A DNA stretch of 64,000 nucleotides from Chondrus crispus (lineage: Eukaryota; Rhodophyta; Florideophyceae; Gigartinales; Gigartinaceae). Below, piece by piece: positions 39,994 through 51,128 of this stretch (the stretch's first letter is position 1; every line of letters starts with the position of its first letter). The translations under genes and the position numbers were made by a program. Under the pieces are notes generated by a model. The model was not told the DNA's origin. It did not search any database and worked only from the letters and a program-made list of their open reading frames with translations. The stretch covers positions 165,058-229,057 of the forward strand of contig NW_005178999.1 in assembly GCF_000350225.1 (NCBI RefSeq), in the 5' to 3' direction.

Positions 39994-42900
39994 TCCCCAC
40001 GAACTAGACCCGACCCCGCGTGCTCGCCAAGGACACGGGGGGTATTGTCCGATAATACATCCCCCGCTACCGGAGGCGAGCACGGGAGCTCCTGTAATGC
40101 CGATACAGGAGGGAGCGCATGTCGAGGCCTCCGAAGGCCCGACGTTAGGAGAACAAGACACCGGGACAGCCGACGTCCCGGTGAGGCGTAACGATGGCGA
40201 CGGGGGCGACGACGACCGAAAAGACTCGGTCGACCCCCTGACTCCCGCGAGCCCAAGGTCGCCGGAGAGAGGTCCGTGTCGTACGGACTCCAGTAATCCG
40301 AGGGGCGTCACTGACCCGCGGACGCCCCAAGGAAGGGGGAGAAGGAAACGCAAGCGGGGCCAGCACCGAAACCGAAGGCCCCGACGGAACGACCTCACCG
40401 ATAAGGTCGCCCCAAAGGTTGTCGACGGCGTCATTTGCCTTATGACGTCGAAGATCTACAACGTCCTCGGCTCGATAGCCACAGAGGGAAATGCATTTAA
40501 ACCCCGCACGATCGCTGTTGATACGTGCTCGGGGTATAATCTGGTGAGGAAGGCCGACCTTCCCCCCGATTGGACGCGTTACGTCGTGCACGACGCACCT
40601 CTGCCACGATTGGCAGGCGCGAATAGCAACCCCCTCAAGCTTTCGGCCGTCGTCCGCCTGGCGGTGCGGTTGAGGAACACGGTGTTCCGAATTCCGTTCG
40701 TAGTTGCGGACCAGCTCGCCGTGCCGGTCCTCCTCGGCACGGCCTTCATCGATACGCACGTGCGATGTATCGACATCGAAGCTCAACGAATGGAGCTACG
40801 TCAAGGCGGTTCCGTCGCCATCGTTGACGGGAAGGGGGAGTCGACTCCCCCTACCAGGCGACACGGGCGACACACGGGTCGGCCAGACGTACGCGAGGAG
40901 GCCCCGCAAGCGATCCGAATCGCCCGCTGGGTTACCATCCCCGCGATGTCACAAGCCCGCGTGCGTGTGACAACCGCGGGGACGGGCCTCGTGTTCCTGG
41001 AACCCAAGCCCTCACTCCAACACCGACATGGAGTGAGGCTGACGAATGGCGTCGCGGAGGCCCTACCGAATCAGACCTTCGACGTCATCGTCGCGAATTT
41101 TTCACGACGAGAAAGAAGGCTTCCGAAGCACACCGTCGTGGGATACGCGAAGCGCAACCCCCTCGCGATCCTCACTCCCGAACGTAAGGTCGCCGAGGGG
41201 ATCGCGCACGCGCTACACCTGACCGACTTGACCGATCAAGTCGGTGGGGTAGGAGTTGGCCGATCCAACTCCGACGATGAGACCACCGCCGGGGGCAAGG
41301 GGGTCGACCCGGTCGAACGGTCACCTTTAGGCCAACCGACGGCGAGGGGTACTGTACTCCCCCAGCAAAAGGATCCCGAAAATCCACCGATGGATTGGGA
41401 AAAAGAGATCAACCTGTCATATATCGATGACGACAAGCTCCGTGGCCACGTGCTCGAGATGCTCCGTAAGCACTCGAGTCTGTGGAGCGGTGCGCTTGGG
41501 ACGATCCAAGCCACGGAGCACCGCATCCCTCTCGAACCGGGAACGAAACCGATTCGTTCTATGCCCTATCGGAAGGGCCCGGCCATGCGCGAAATGGTTG
41601 CGAAGGAGGTCAACAAGATGTTGAACGCAGGGGTTATCGAACCCGCGAGCACCGAGTGGGCGTCCCCGGTGGTGCTCGTACCGAAGAAAGACGGCTCTCT
41701 TCGGTTCTGCGTAGACTACCGGCGTCTCAACGCGAAAACCGCAGCGGATTCGTATCCGCTGCCACGGATGGACGACTGCATCGACTCGTTAGGAGATGCA
41801 GCCGTCTTCACCACGTTGGACTGCAATTCCGGTTATTGGCAGATCCCGGTCGCTCCGGAAGACCGGGATAAGACCACGTTTACGACGCACATGGGCACGT
41901 TTCGCCACTTGCGCATGCCGTTTGGACTTAAAGGGGCACCGGCCACCTTCCAACGTGCGCTCGACATAATACTCTCCGGAGTCCGCTGGCAAATATGCCT
42001 CGTCTATCTCGACGACGTGATCGTGTTCTCCCGTACGCACGGAGAACACGCGAGGCATCTCGATACCGTCTTGAGCTTACTGCGGAGTTCCGGTATCTCC
42101 CTTAAGCTCAAGAAGTGCAGCTTCTTCCGACCGAAGGTGCACTACCTGGGGCACGTCATCTCCCCAGGCAAGTTGAGCGTGGCCGATACGGCGGCCGACG
42201 CTTTCAAGACGTTCACGTTCCCGAGGACGTTGACGCAAATGCGCTCGTTCCTCGGGGCGTGTAACGTATATCGCCGATTCGTTAAGGGGTTCGCTAAGAT
42301 TGCACGTCCTCTGACCGACATGACGCGCAAGGATTCGGATCCCGATTTCTATAACCCCACGGAGCTGCAACTTCAGGCGTTCGAGAACCTTAAGAAGTGC
42401 ATGATCGCTCCGCCGATCCTCGCGTTGCCCCGGCACGGTCGTCCGTACATGATAGACACCGACGCGAGTGCCTACCAACTCGGCTGCACCTTACTTCAGG
42501 AGCACGAAGAGCCGAACGACTGGCGCCCCGTGGGGTATTGGTCGTACTGACTGTCCGACAGTGAGCGCAACTACAGCGCTACCGAACGCGAGTGCTTCGC
42601 CGTAGTGTGGGCCGTCCGCACACTACGGCCGTACGTAGAAGGCACGAAGTTCACCGTATGGACGGACCATGACGCCCTCCGATGGCTCATGTCCCTCACC
42701 GAGAGTTCCGGAAGACTCACCCGGTGGCGGCTACGTCTGGCTGAATACGATTTCACCATTCAGTACCGCCCCGGACGCGTGCATCAGGTGCCCGATGCCC
42801 TGTCACGACTCGTGTCGCCGAAGGCCGCCGATGACCTTCGCTCCACCGTCGAGGTGGATGACGACATCCCCACTTTCGACGGGGGCACGACAGTTCGAGA

Positions 42901-44677
42901 CGTATCGAACGAGCTCGCGGACCACGCTTGTACCGCGAGCTGTGATCATCAGGCCTTCCATGTCTTCGTAACGACACGGAATCAAGCCGAAGCCCGAACA
43001 AGGTCGCGCGCACGGACTCGCCACGAACCGCGAGGTGACGACGAAGCCCCCGCTCTCCAAGGACCCAATTCGTTTTGGGAGGAGAACGACGAGTTCGACG
43101 CCGCCGACATCCAGCGCGCCGAAGACCCCGAGGCCAGCGCGCTCGACTCCCCGGTCGCCCCACCGCAGGACGACCTTCCGGCCCCTCTTACGATAGAGGA
43201 GATAGCCGAGGAGCAACGCGTGGATGACTTCTGCCAAACCGTTTTGGCACGACAGTCAGAGTCCCGGGACTCCGCGTTCTTCGAGGACCACCAAGGGGTG
43301 CTCAAACGGAGACACCCCTTCGACCCTGATATCGTTCAGGTCGTGGTGCCTCGGACGCTCCGCGCCAGGCTCCTTCGCCTGTGCCACAACCCGGCCATCG
43401 CGGGGCACCCGGGCCAGAACCGTATGTACTACGCACTTCGACGCGAGTACTACTGGCCCCACCTGGCTGCAGACGTCGCAGCCACGGTGCGAGGGTGTCG
43501 AACCTGCGCGATGAACCGGGTGAAGCTGAGGAAACATCTCAACCGATTGAGATTGTTTCCAGCTACGAGGCCCCTCGAGAGCCTCGCGATCGACATCTTG
43601 GGGCCGCTCCCCAAGACGAAGACAGGAAAACGGTTCCTGCTCGTGATCACGGACCGCTTCAGTAAGCTAACGCAAGTCGTTGCGCTCCGCACGATAACAG
43701 CGCACACGGTCGCAGTTGCGTTCTGCGACTCGTGGGTGTTCAAGTATGGCGTCCCTCGCACGTTGCTTTCGGACAACGGCCCTCAGTTTAATGCCAAGTT
43801 CTTCCACAGCACGTGCCGCGTTCTGGGGATAACGAATTTGTACACTTCGGCGTACCATCCCCAGACGAACGGGCAAGTCGAGCGTTATAACCGAACAATC
43901 GCCTCGATGCTGCGGAACTACGTGGGTGAACACCAGGACGACTGGGATGTGTACGTGGGGCCGCTTACGTATGCGTACAACTCCCACGTACATCGCACCA
44001 CACGCACCACGCCGTTTGAGCTCGTGCTCAGCAGGCCACCGCCGGAGTTCTCTCTCCGACGGGCGGACGGCGACGCGCCCCCTTCCGATAGGGGGAACCA
44101 ACGTGCCGAGTTCCTCAAGACCTTGGATTCGACTATCCACAAGGCCTACGGGAGCCTGCGCCGGACGCAGGCTCGCTACAAGCGCGACTTCGATAAGCGC
44201 ATACGACGTATTAATTCCCGGCTCCGTCCCGGAGAATACGTATATCTCAACCCCACCGATGGGGCTAAGACATCAAACAAGCTCGCTTCGCCCGCGGTCG
44301 GACCCTACCGCGTGCTCGCCAATGACCGCCGAACCATCACGATCGATCGTGATGGGGTCACCGAGCGAGTCTCCGCCGACCGCTGCGTGTACGCGCCGCC
44401 TCCGATAGACGCGCCACGAGCAAGTACGACGACCCCGCGGGACCTCGCCGATAAGGTCACCGCGGGAACGCAGTATGCCGTCGAACGGCTACTGAAACAT
44501 CGAGTTATGGAAGACGGAACTACGGAGTTCCTCATCAAGTGGGCGGATTACGACGCGCCCACTTGGACGGCGCGGACTCACGTCCCGGAGGAGTTGGTGT
44601 CTCGTTACGCCCAACGCCTCCGGGGACGTACCGGCAGAGACCTCACCCAAACCGTGAACGCGGACGTTCACGCTTAA
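39941..44677 (+). CDS. Pol polyprotein: protease, RT, RNase H, integrase, chromodomain (one nonsense codon)
   Basis: The frame is -1 to gag and open from 39941; the first ATG is 40097. The protease-like motif 'AVDTCSGYNLV' (about 40520) replaces the usual D-T/S-G. RT shows 'FCVDYRRLNAKT', 'MPFGLKGAPATFQRALD' and the catalytic YLDD (about 42005-42016). RNase H has 'MIDTDASAYQLGC' and 'TDHDALRWLM'. An in-frame TGA (42548-42550) splits RNase H between GYWSY and LSDSERNY, likely from CGA. Then come the HHCC zinc site ('CHNPAIAGHPGQNRMYYALR', CRTC) and the DDE integrase (D at 43591, 'LLSDNGPQF', 'NGQVERYN'). A chromodomain ('FLIKWADYDAPTWTARTHVP', about 44474-44620) makes it a chromovirus. Without suppression of the TGA this copy cannot make RNase H or integrase. 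Confidence 0.9.
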
Positions 44678-44685
44678 GGGGGGGG
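44676..44685 (+). promoter_or_regulatory. Internal polypurine tract
   Basis: AAGGGGGGGG overlapping the pol stop codon, in a 30-bp context repeated at 50433-50463 next to the 3' LTR. It is probably the original 3' polypurine tract, now internal. Confidence 0.55.
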
Positions 44686-46716
44686 CCCTCAACCGCTCCT
44701 TCGCGGATTAACCCCAGCCTGCACGAACAGACTAAAAGGGGAAGTGAAGGAAGTCGGCGGACCCTATCGGAGGGTCACAGCCGGGGACGTGTTCAAGTCA
44801 AGTCATCTTGACTTCTCGTACGTCAAGGACGCGAGACATAAGAACAAGACAGTACGAACTGCCTGAAGAAAAAGGTTGGGCCCTCGTAATGACCGACATT
44901 ACGAGGACCGCGAAACCCGGTTCGGATCGGAAAAGTCGGACGACCCGCCCCCGAACAGGATTGCCGGACGATCCGTTAAGTCCAGCAACCACGGCGGGGA
45001 GGGGCGCCCGACGAACGAGGAGATCAACAGTGGGATCACGAGAGCCCTCGGTGGGAAGAGTAAGCGACCAAGAATGCCCGTCGCTTTGGTCTCAGTATAA
45101 CCGAGAAGGGGGAGGCTCACGTCGAGCTTTCAATCAGCATCCGTGTCGGAGAGCCCGGCAGAAGACCGGATCATGACCCTCCCGGTGTGGGTCGTGCGAG
45201 AGGAAGCGCGCAAAACGCGTCGGCAGGTGCACAGACGAGCGAGGCTGCATTCGCCACAGCAGTAGCGAGGATAGTTATGGAAGGGGGGGGTAAGCAAAAG
45301 CAACTCAGCCTGAGGGGCACCAGTATATGCGCACAGACGCGATACACCCCAAAACCGCCGCCGACACACGCCCCATAATAGGGAAAATTACGGGGGAGGA
45401 GAACGTGGCACGTGAGCGAGTACGCGCCATGCGCCAACACCGGTTGCGTAATCACCAAATCACCCCGCCATGACCCCACTAAAATAACGGAAAATCAACG
45501 GTGGCAATTACACCAGCACGTGCAGGGCACACGGGGGTACTGTACGCCATACCAAAAGCGAGGAGAAGGCCGACGGCGCTGAGCTAGGGTACAACGGGTA
45601 CCGGACAGGAGGTACACAAGTCCGCCCCCTCACCGAAGGAGAGGAAGGTGCGAATACGACAAACGGACGCCGCGCAATCCCGGCGCCGGCACCCCCAAGC
45701 CAACCGAACGGCTTTCCCCACAGTCACCTCCGCACGCATCCGGCCGCGTACTACTCGCGCGAGATGCCCGAGCCGTTCTCCCGCGAGCTGCTCTCGCGCG
45801 TGCGAGACCGCGCCCCACCCCGCCGTCGAAGGCGAGGGGCGCGGTAGAACGCGAATCCCCGACAGCTGGCGCCTCTAACATCTCCACTGCGCTTCGCACG
45901 TCTCCTTCGATTTCCCGCATACAGGACACGGGTCGCACCAGGCCTAACGTACGAGACGAAGACCCAAAGAAGACCCGGGACGCGCGACCGAGGCCAATTC
46001 CGTCCGGAAAGGCGCGGCACGGCGCCGCCCGCGCGCCTCGCCGTCCGATCGGCCCCTGCCCCTAGTCCCCTCCTTGAGCGGCCGACCACGCACCGGTTGA
46101 GCGACTGGCCCGAGCCGTCCTCCCGCGAGCGACGAAGGACCGGGCCGCCACGGAATAGGAGAAGACGAACGCGAGTTGATCCCGCGCTTTCGAGCCCTCG
46201 CCGCCGACGGCGAGGGACGCCGGAGAGCTCAAACCCACGACGGCCCGCGTCGACCCCACCGATACTCCACGATGTTTCTTTTTTTAGCCGCAAGGGCATC
46301 GCGGAGACTAAGCGCCTCCATCTCCACGCCACCGCTTAGGGTCAGACGAACCATGACGGCACCCGACCGCGTCGCTCTCCTTCGTTGCTGCCGTTGGACA
46401 CCGCTCGAGGGAGCGCGATCGAATGCATTTAGGGAGGAGGCGCGTCGACACAGCAAGAGAGGGAGATTCGGCGTATCGAGCGCAGTGGGAGCAAGAGAAC
46501 GTCGACGGCCGAACGCCAACGAGATGGAATACGAAAGGAGTTACGACCGAGCGGGCATCCCGACTGTGACTTAGGGTCTGGGTTGGCCGGCACGGGGACG
46601 GACCACAGTGCACAAGGCGCATCGAAACGACGTCAGATGGCCCGCCACCCTCCGTTCGGGAGCCGAAAAGGACACCGGTACGGGACCCGGTAGCGAAGAG
46701 GAATGGGTCGTCGGCC

Positions 46717-46798
46717 CCGCGCTCACCCGACGGCACCACGCTTCCGGAGGGTCGGAGCCGCGCTCACCCGACGGCACCACGCTTCCGGAGGGTCGGAG
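46717..46798. repeat. Tandem duplication, 2 x 41 bp
   Basis: Units start CCGCGCTCACCCGACGGCAC and end GGGTCGGAG; identical except at the edges. Confidence 0.85.
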
Positions 46799-46876
46799 AC
46801 CGAATGCAACTAACTTAACGAGCTTCTCAACCGCCCCTCCACCTCGGTCGGTGCGACGAAGAAAGAGAGAGGGGAC

Positions 46877-46962
46877 GCACCGCGTCACACCGGGGCGACG
46901 CGATGCGGTAGGCGTGTTCGCACCGCGTCACACCGGGGCGACGCGATGCGGTAGGCGTGTTC
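46877..46962. repeat. Tandem duplication, 2 x 43 bp
   Basis: Units start GCACCGCGTCACACCGGGGC and end GGCGTGTTC; identical over the unit. Confidence 0.85.
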
Positions 46963-47715
46963 AACGGGGCGCGTTCACCGGCAGCCCTGAGGAGCCCATA
47001 TCTAAAGCCCCCGAAGGGCAATAACCCGGATCACTCGGGTCCCCGGGGTCGAGCTCCCCAAGGGTGAGCATGGGGACGCCCCCGTGACCGACCCCACCGG
47101 GTGGGATGGTAGCCGAGCCGACGGAACTACGGGGATTCGTCTGAGGCGGGACCGATCACGGCGGTGATCCGGACAACTCCCGAAATCCCGGTTACGGTAA
47201 CGGGCGACTGGGCGTACCGAGACTAGCCGCGAAGGGGCTCTCGACGGCACACGCAACGAAATGCGAACCTCCTCGGAAGGGCCCGCGCCGAGCCCTGCCG
47301 TCACAGTAGACTCGCGAAGCGTCACGGGGAATGGACCAGAACGGCGAACCGCCGCCTGGAGACACATCGGAACCCCCAGGGGGCATTGGCGGGGGTGGAA
47401 GTTGCCACCCTCGCCAGTGTGCCGAGGGCGGCAGCGGCGCCCTGACGAGGAGGGCGCCCTGACGAGGAGGCCCGTGCGCCGGAGATGGGTAGGGTCACCG
47501 GAGAAGCGATCCGCGGTAGCCTGTATGACCGCGGGATGCGCGACCCCCGCGCCTATACGGCCCTCAAACCCGAAAAAAAGGGGAGGGGCCGCGAGGCGAC
47601 CAAAGCAAAGGAAAACGATCGAACGTTGAAGGAGAAGTAACAAGAAAATGCCTTAGGGGCTTTACAAGAAGAGAGCTAACGGACGATGTACGGGACCATA
47701 GAACGACCCGAGCGC

Positions 47716-50406
47716 TCAACGGCTCGTGCCGTTAGGGGGCGCTGACGGGCCGGAAGCACGCGCCCTCGGGGGGCAATAACTTGGATGAGACGGCAACTCG
47801 GGCTCCATTTCATGGAGCGGAGGAAGTCCGGCCTCTGTGTGGGGAGTCCAACCCCGAGGCGGATCAGCGAGGGTCGCGGGTGCGTCGGTCGTCGAGAGGC
47901 CGTACCCGCGACCCTCAGAAGAATCTCGAAGATTCTGCCGCGGCGGGGACGCAGCACGCTCCGGGGGCCCAACACGAGCGGCTCTGAGCGCGTCACATTC
48001 TCCGCGATACCGATCGCGGTCGACGACGGTGCGCTGGAGATCCCTCGCGCGACGTGAGAAGGCATCGCGTAGGACCTCCAGCTCGCACCGGGCGTCGCGG
48101 AGCTGTGCAGCGAGAGAGTCGCGCTCCGCAGCGAAGCACTGGCGCTCCGCCGCGAGGCGACGCGCCTCGCTGCTACGCTCAAGATGCCAGTTCGTCAGGG
48201 TCCGCAGTAGGCCCTCTATGCTCCAAGTCCGATCAATTAGGTTCCCCAGGGCGCGGGACAACCTGGGGATCGCGGTGATCTCTCGGCGAGTTAAATCGAG
48301 ATGGAGCGCTTGTCCCCGCGGGGTACCAGGGTACCCAACGGAACCAAGGGAGGGGAGCGGAGGTAACGTAGGCTCCGCCACCGTGTGGGGACCGATAACG
48401 GGAAGGCCCCGTACCACGTTCGTCCCAGCCGACGCGACGGCGGGGGACTCCCCGTCGAGGTCGCGATACCTCTTCCGTCGTGCCTCTCGCGCAGTAGAAC
48501 CGACACCCCCTTTGCTCCGAGAGGGCGCCGCCAGGAGGGGATTCGGACGTGCCACGAAGGCATCTCCTTGACAATCATAAGCCAGGAAGGAACTCCGGGT
48601 CCCTGTCGTATAGTCGGTCCACGGTCGCCTGTTACGTTCGGGCACCGCGACGGCGCGGTGCATCAAGTCGAGGACCAAGGTGTAGGACCATGGGACATTC
48701 GGGGAACCGCGCTCCAAGGGGTGCAGGGTCACGTCGGGCAGGGGCGGCGCGACCCGACCCAGGAAGGACAGCACACCGACGGGCTGTACGAAGGCGCGTC
48801 CATGTACCGAGACCTCGCTCATGAAAGCGTTACAGGTGGACCACGCCCATTCGCACTCGTAATTGTAGACAAGTTCCTCATACGCCGGGTGCCTCGAGTC
48901 AGCACAAGCGAAGCCGAAATGCTTCAATGCGTAGGGGAGTAACGGATGCACTCCCAACGAAGGGAGTGCCTCCCCTACGCCCGGCGGGAGCTCCGGAAAG
49001 TCGCTTCGCGATAGGCCCGGAGAGAAAGCAGCGGATGGGAAGACACGACCGTCGTCCTCATCGGCGTGGCGGTACGCTGACCAATCATTAGGAGCCAGGG
49101 CGATATGGTGGATGCGCATCAGGGCGCAAGCGGACTTCTGCAGAGCCGCACGGACCCTTGAGTAGGCACGAGGACGGGGGCTGACGTACAGCCCCGCTAC
49201 CTCTGAAAGGATAAAACGACGGGGAGCTCGGGGGTCCCGGTGGAAGAGGTACGTCGACATTCGATCGACGTATTCGACCTCTTCCACACTATAGGCAAAC
49301 GTCCTATCACTGGGTATCTCGTCCGGAATTTGGTAGGGAGCACCGTCCCCCTCGGACAACAGACGACCCAAGGCAAGGGACGCCTCCGCTGCCAGGCCAC
49401 CTTCGTAAATGGTGCGGATCCGGAGCAGGTCGGGGCGCAGGTAAGCCCTCGCCAGAAGTTCGCCGACGGTCACGCCCGACCGAGCGTGACGGCGCCACGC
49501 GTAGTTTAGGCGGCTGAGCGGTAACGGAACCGACCGCTCCAGGGGCACCCCCAGCCACTCCGTAGAGGTGTCGGCCACCTCTTCCTCCGTGGCCCTGCCA
49601 AGCCGGGACGCTGTCGTCGGAGCACCAGGGCGCCGGCAACTACCAGAAGCTCCATATGAGCCCTCTGCGGGCTGATACGTGCCCTCGCACGACCATGCCA
49701 CGAGCTCCCCGCCGGGGGAACCACCGCCGACACCGACACGCGCAGGCCGAGAGGGCATCGGACCCCCTGCCACCAAGGATGATGGCGCGGTGGGCGGCAA
49801 GGCGGCGAGCGACGGAAGACTTGGCTCTTCGGGCACTGTAGGGACCCGGGGCCCTCGGGCCTTCCGGAACGGACGGGGAGGCCACCACGGCGTCGGAGCG
49901 GCACCGTTGACGACGGTAGGAGGGAGTTGTGATGCCCCCGCCGCCTCGACGGAGGCGGGGTCATCAAGGGTCGGGGCGCAGACGACCGGTGCGTCCGACC
50001 CACTGCCAGACAACGACCGCGGAAGCGAGGGGCTGTCCCGAGGGGTAGCCCGGGGCGACATAGTGAGGACGAAAGGGCGCGAGCCGATTAGGCAAACGAG
50101 AGAGTAGGGGGGCTCGTGGAGAAGGAGAAAGAACGCGGCTTGCCGGGTAGGAGGGAGAAGAACGGACTCCCCCGGAGGGAGTAGCGGGGTAATGCCGACG
50201 GCGAGCCCCAAAGGCACGCGCACAACCGCACAGCGGCAAGGAGCCGATGCCGAAGAGGGGGAGACGAGGTCCCCGGTTGACAGGAAGGGGGTCGAGAGGT
50301 CAGCACGCGCGCAGAGGAGCACGAGACAGGACCCCGGGGATACCGACCAGAGAGCGGAGCCGTGAGAAGGAGCGAAAGGGGCCGTATCGAGTACGCGGTT
50401 AGACAT
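47716..50406 (-). CDS. 896-residue antisense ORF of the chromovirus, unknown function
   Basis: Intact ATG frame on the strand opposite gag-pol, starting 58 bp inside the 3' LTR; a second Met at about 115 (MSPRATPRDS) is an alternative start. Residues to about 280 are Pro/Ser-rich and low in complexity. About 290-640 looks globular with many Trp/Tyr/Leu ('LNYAWRRHARSGVTVGELLA', 'YVDRMSTYLFHRDPRAPRRF', 'FGFACADSRHPAYEELVYNY'). About 740-810 is a strongly predicted coiled coil ('RRLAAERQCFAAERDSLAAQ'), followed by a Pro-rich tail. I recognise no family; it is neither Env-like (no signal or membrane segment) nor a second gag by motif. Additional ORFs in this position, sense or antisense, are known in some plant Ty3/gypsy elements. 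Nearly 900 open codons without decay argue for a real product. Confidence 0.6.
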   Translation of the reverse strand: MSNRVLDTAPFAPSHGSALWSVSPGSCLVLLCARADLSTPFLSTGDLVSPSSASAPCRCAVVRVPLGLAVGITPLLPPGESVLLPPTRQAAFFLLLHEPPYSLVCLIGSRPFVLTMSPRATPRDSPSLPRSLSGSGSDAPVVCAPTLDDPASVEAAGASQLPPTVVNGAAPTPWWPPRPFRKARGPRVPTVPEEPSLPSLAALPPTAPSSLVAGGPMPSRPARVGVGGGSPGGELVAWSCEGTYQPAEGSYGASGSCRRPGAPTTASRLGRATEEEVADTSTEWLGVPLERSVPLPLSRLNYAWRRHARSGVTVGELLARAYLRPDLLRIRTIYEGGLAAEASLALGRLLSEGDGAPYQIPDEIPSDRTFAYSVEEVEYVDRMSTYLFHRDPRAPRRFILSEVAGLYVSPRPRAYSRVRAALQKSACALMRIHHIALAPNDWSAYRHADEDDGRVFPSAAFSPGLSRSDFPELPPGVGEALPSLGVHPLLPYALKHFGFACADSRHPAYEELVYNYECEWAWSTCNAFMSEVSVHGRAFVQPVGVLSFLGRVAPPLPDVTLHPLERGSPNVPWSYTLVLDLMHRAVAVPERNRRPWTDYTTGTRSSFLAYDCQGDAFVARPNPLLAAPSRSKGGVGSTAREARRKRYRDLDGESPAVASAGTNVVRGLPVIGPHTVAEPTLPPLPSLGSVGYPGTPRGQALHLDLTRREITAIPRLSRALGNLIDRTWSIEGLLRTLTNWHLERSSEARRLAAERQCFAAERDSLAAQLRDARCELEVLRDAFSRRARDLQRTVVDRDRYRGECDALRAARVGPPERAASPPRQNLRDSSEGRGYGLSTTDAPATLADPPRGWTPHTEAGLPPLHEMEPELPSHPSYCPPRARASGPSAPPNGTSR

Positions 50407-50450
50407 GGCTCACGCTCTACAAGCACCCTTGGACGCGGACGTCCCCGCTT

Positions 50451-50460
50451 AAGGGGGGGG
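50451..50460 (+). promoter_or_regulatory. Polypurine tract next to the 3' LTR
   Basis: AAGGGGGGGG followed by CCG and the LTR start; used to prime plus-strand synthesis. Confidence 0.75.
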
Positions 50461-50463
50461 CCG

Positions 50464-51128
50464 TGTAGTATAACCCCCCCTGGGGCTTTATCTTAGATTA
50501 GATCAACTCAGAATCGGATCGGTTACTGTAGAGCTCGATGCTCTACAGTACCACCACGTGTACCCCTGAGTACAGGGTGGCACGTGTACACGTGTACGCG
50601 CGGAACGAAGTGCGCGCACACACGTGTACTGTCAGCCCCGATGGCTGACAGTATTACAGTGTCGACCGATCGCTACAGTACGTCGCTACAGTACATCGGT
50701 ACTGTACTATTATGATAGGTTATTATGTACATTAAATATGGAGCGGACCGGCGGCGGTGGAGGAGGACAAGGAGGGACTTGTCACCCACCGACCGTCAAG
50801 GTCCGACTTCCCGCTTATTCTAAGGTAGCGTTCGCTAACTACCTTAGAGCGGCACCGAGCGCGGGTTGAGGACGCGCGCGGTACGCCCACGAGTCGGCTC
50901 CGCCTCCGCCCGTCGGTACTGGATCGTTACCCAGTACCGCGCCGGGGCGTCGAGGCGTCGAACCGCTCGCGCGTACCGGCGTCCTCCCCGTTCCCGCTCT
51001 ACCACGCTACCCGGGCCCGCTGCCCGGTGCCGTTAGCTGGTGTCCTGCTTCACCCCCGTCTTCCCGATCGGACGGGGTCTCGGTCGAACTGCGCATACAC
51101 CCCTATCGCTGGGGGTGTTTATGCTACA
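50464..51128 (+). repeat. 3' LTR
   Basis: 665 bp; differs from the 5' LTR at roughly 25 positions and by a shorter C run, so the insertion is not very recent. The hairpins are kept. Confidence 0.9.

Larger units (their letters stand above)
44686..47715. other. Extra region of the chromovirus, non-coding part
   Basis: GC-rich with many short frames on both strands but none with a start, length or composition that convinces. It holds tandem duplications at 46717-46798, 46877-46962 and a short one near 47440-47470. Confidence 0.5.
36635..51128 (+). mobile_element. 14.5-kb Ty3/gypsy chromovirus with extra antisense ORF
   Basis: Bounded by LTRs 36635-37305 and 50464-51128, which start TGTAGTATAAC and end ATGCTACA and are about 96 percent identical by eye. 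Order: LTR, PBS, gag, pol (protease, RT, RNase H, integrase, chromodomain), polypurine tract, a 5.8-kb extra region with a minus-strand 896-codon ORF, a second polypurine tract, LTR. Sequences flanking the two ends (CACGC and GTAGC) do not form a target duplication, so one flank has been rearranged. One nonsense codon interrupts pol. Its left end truncates the RNB gene; its right end abuts a related gag. Confidence 0.9.

Noticed and set aside
47261..47643. Opposed frames of 122 and 213 codons within the chromovirus extra region
   Set aside because: Very high G+C leaves few stops; neither has convincing start context or protein-like composition.
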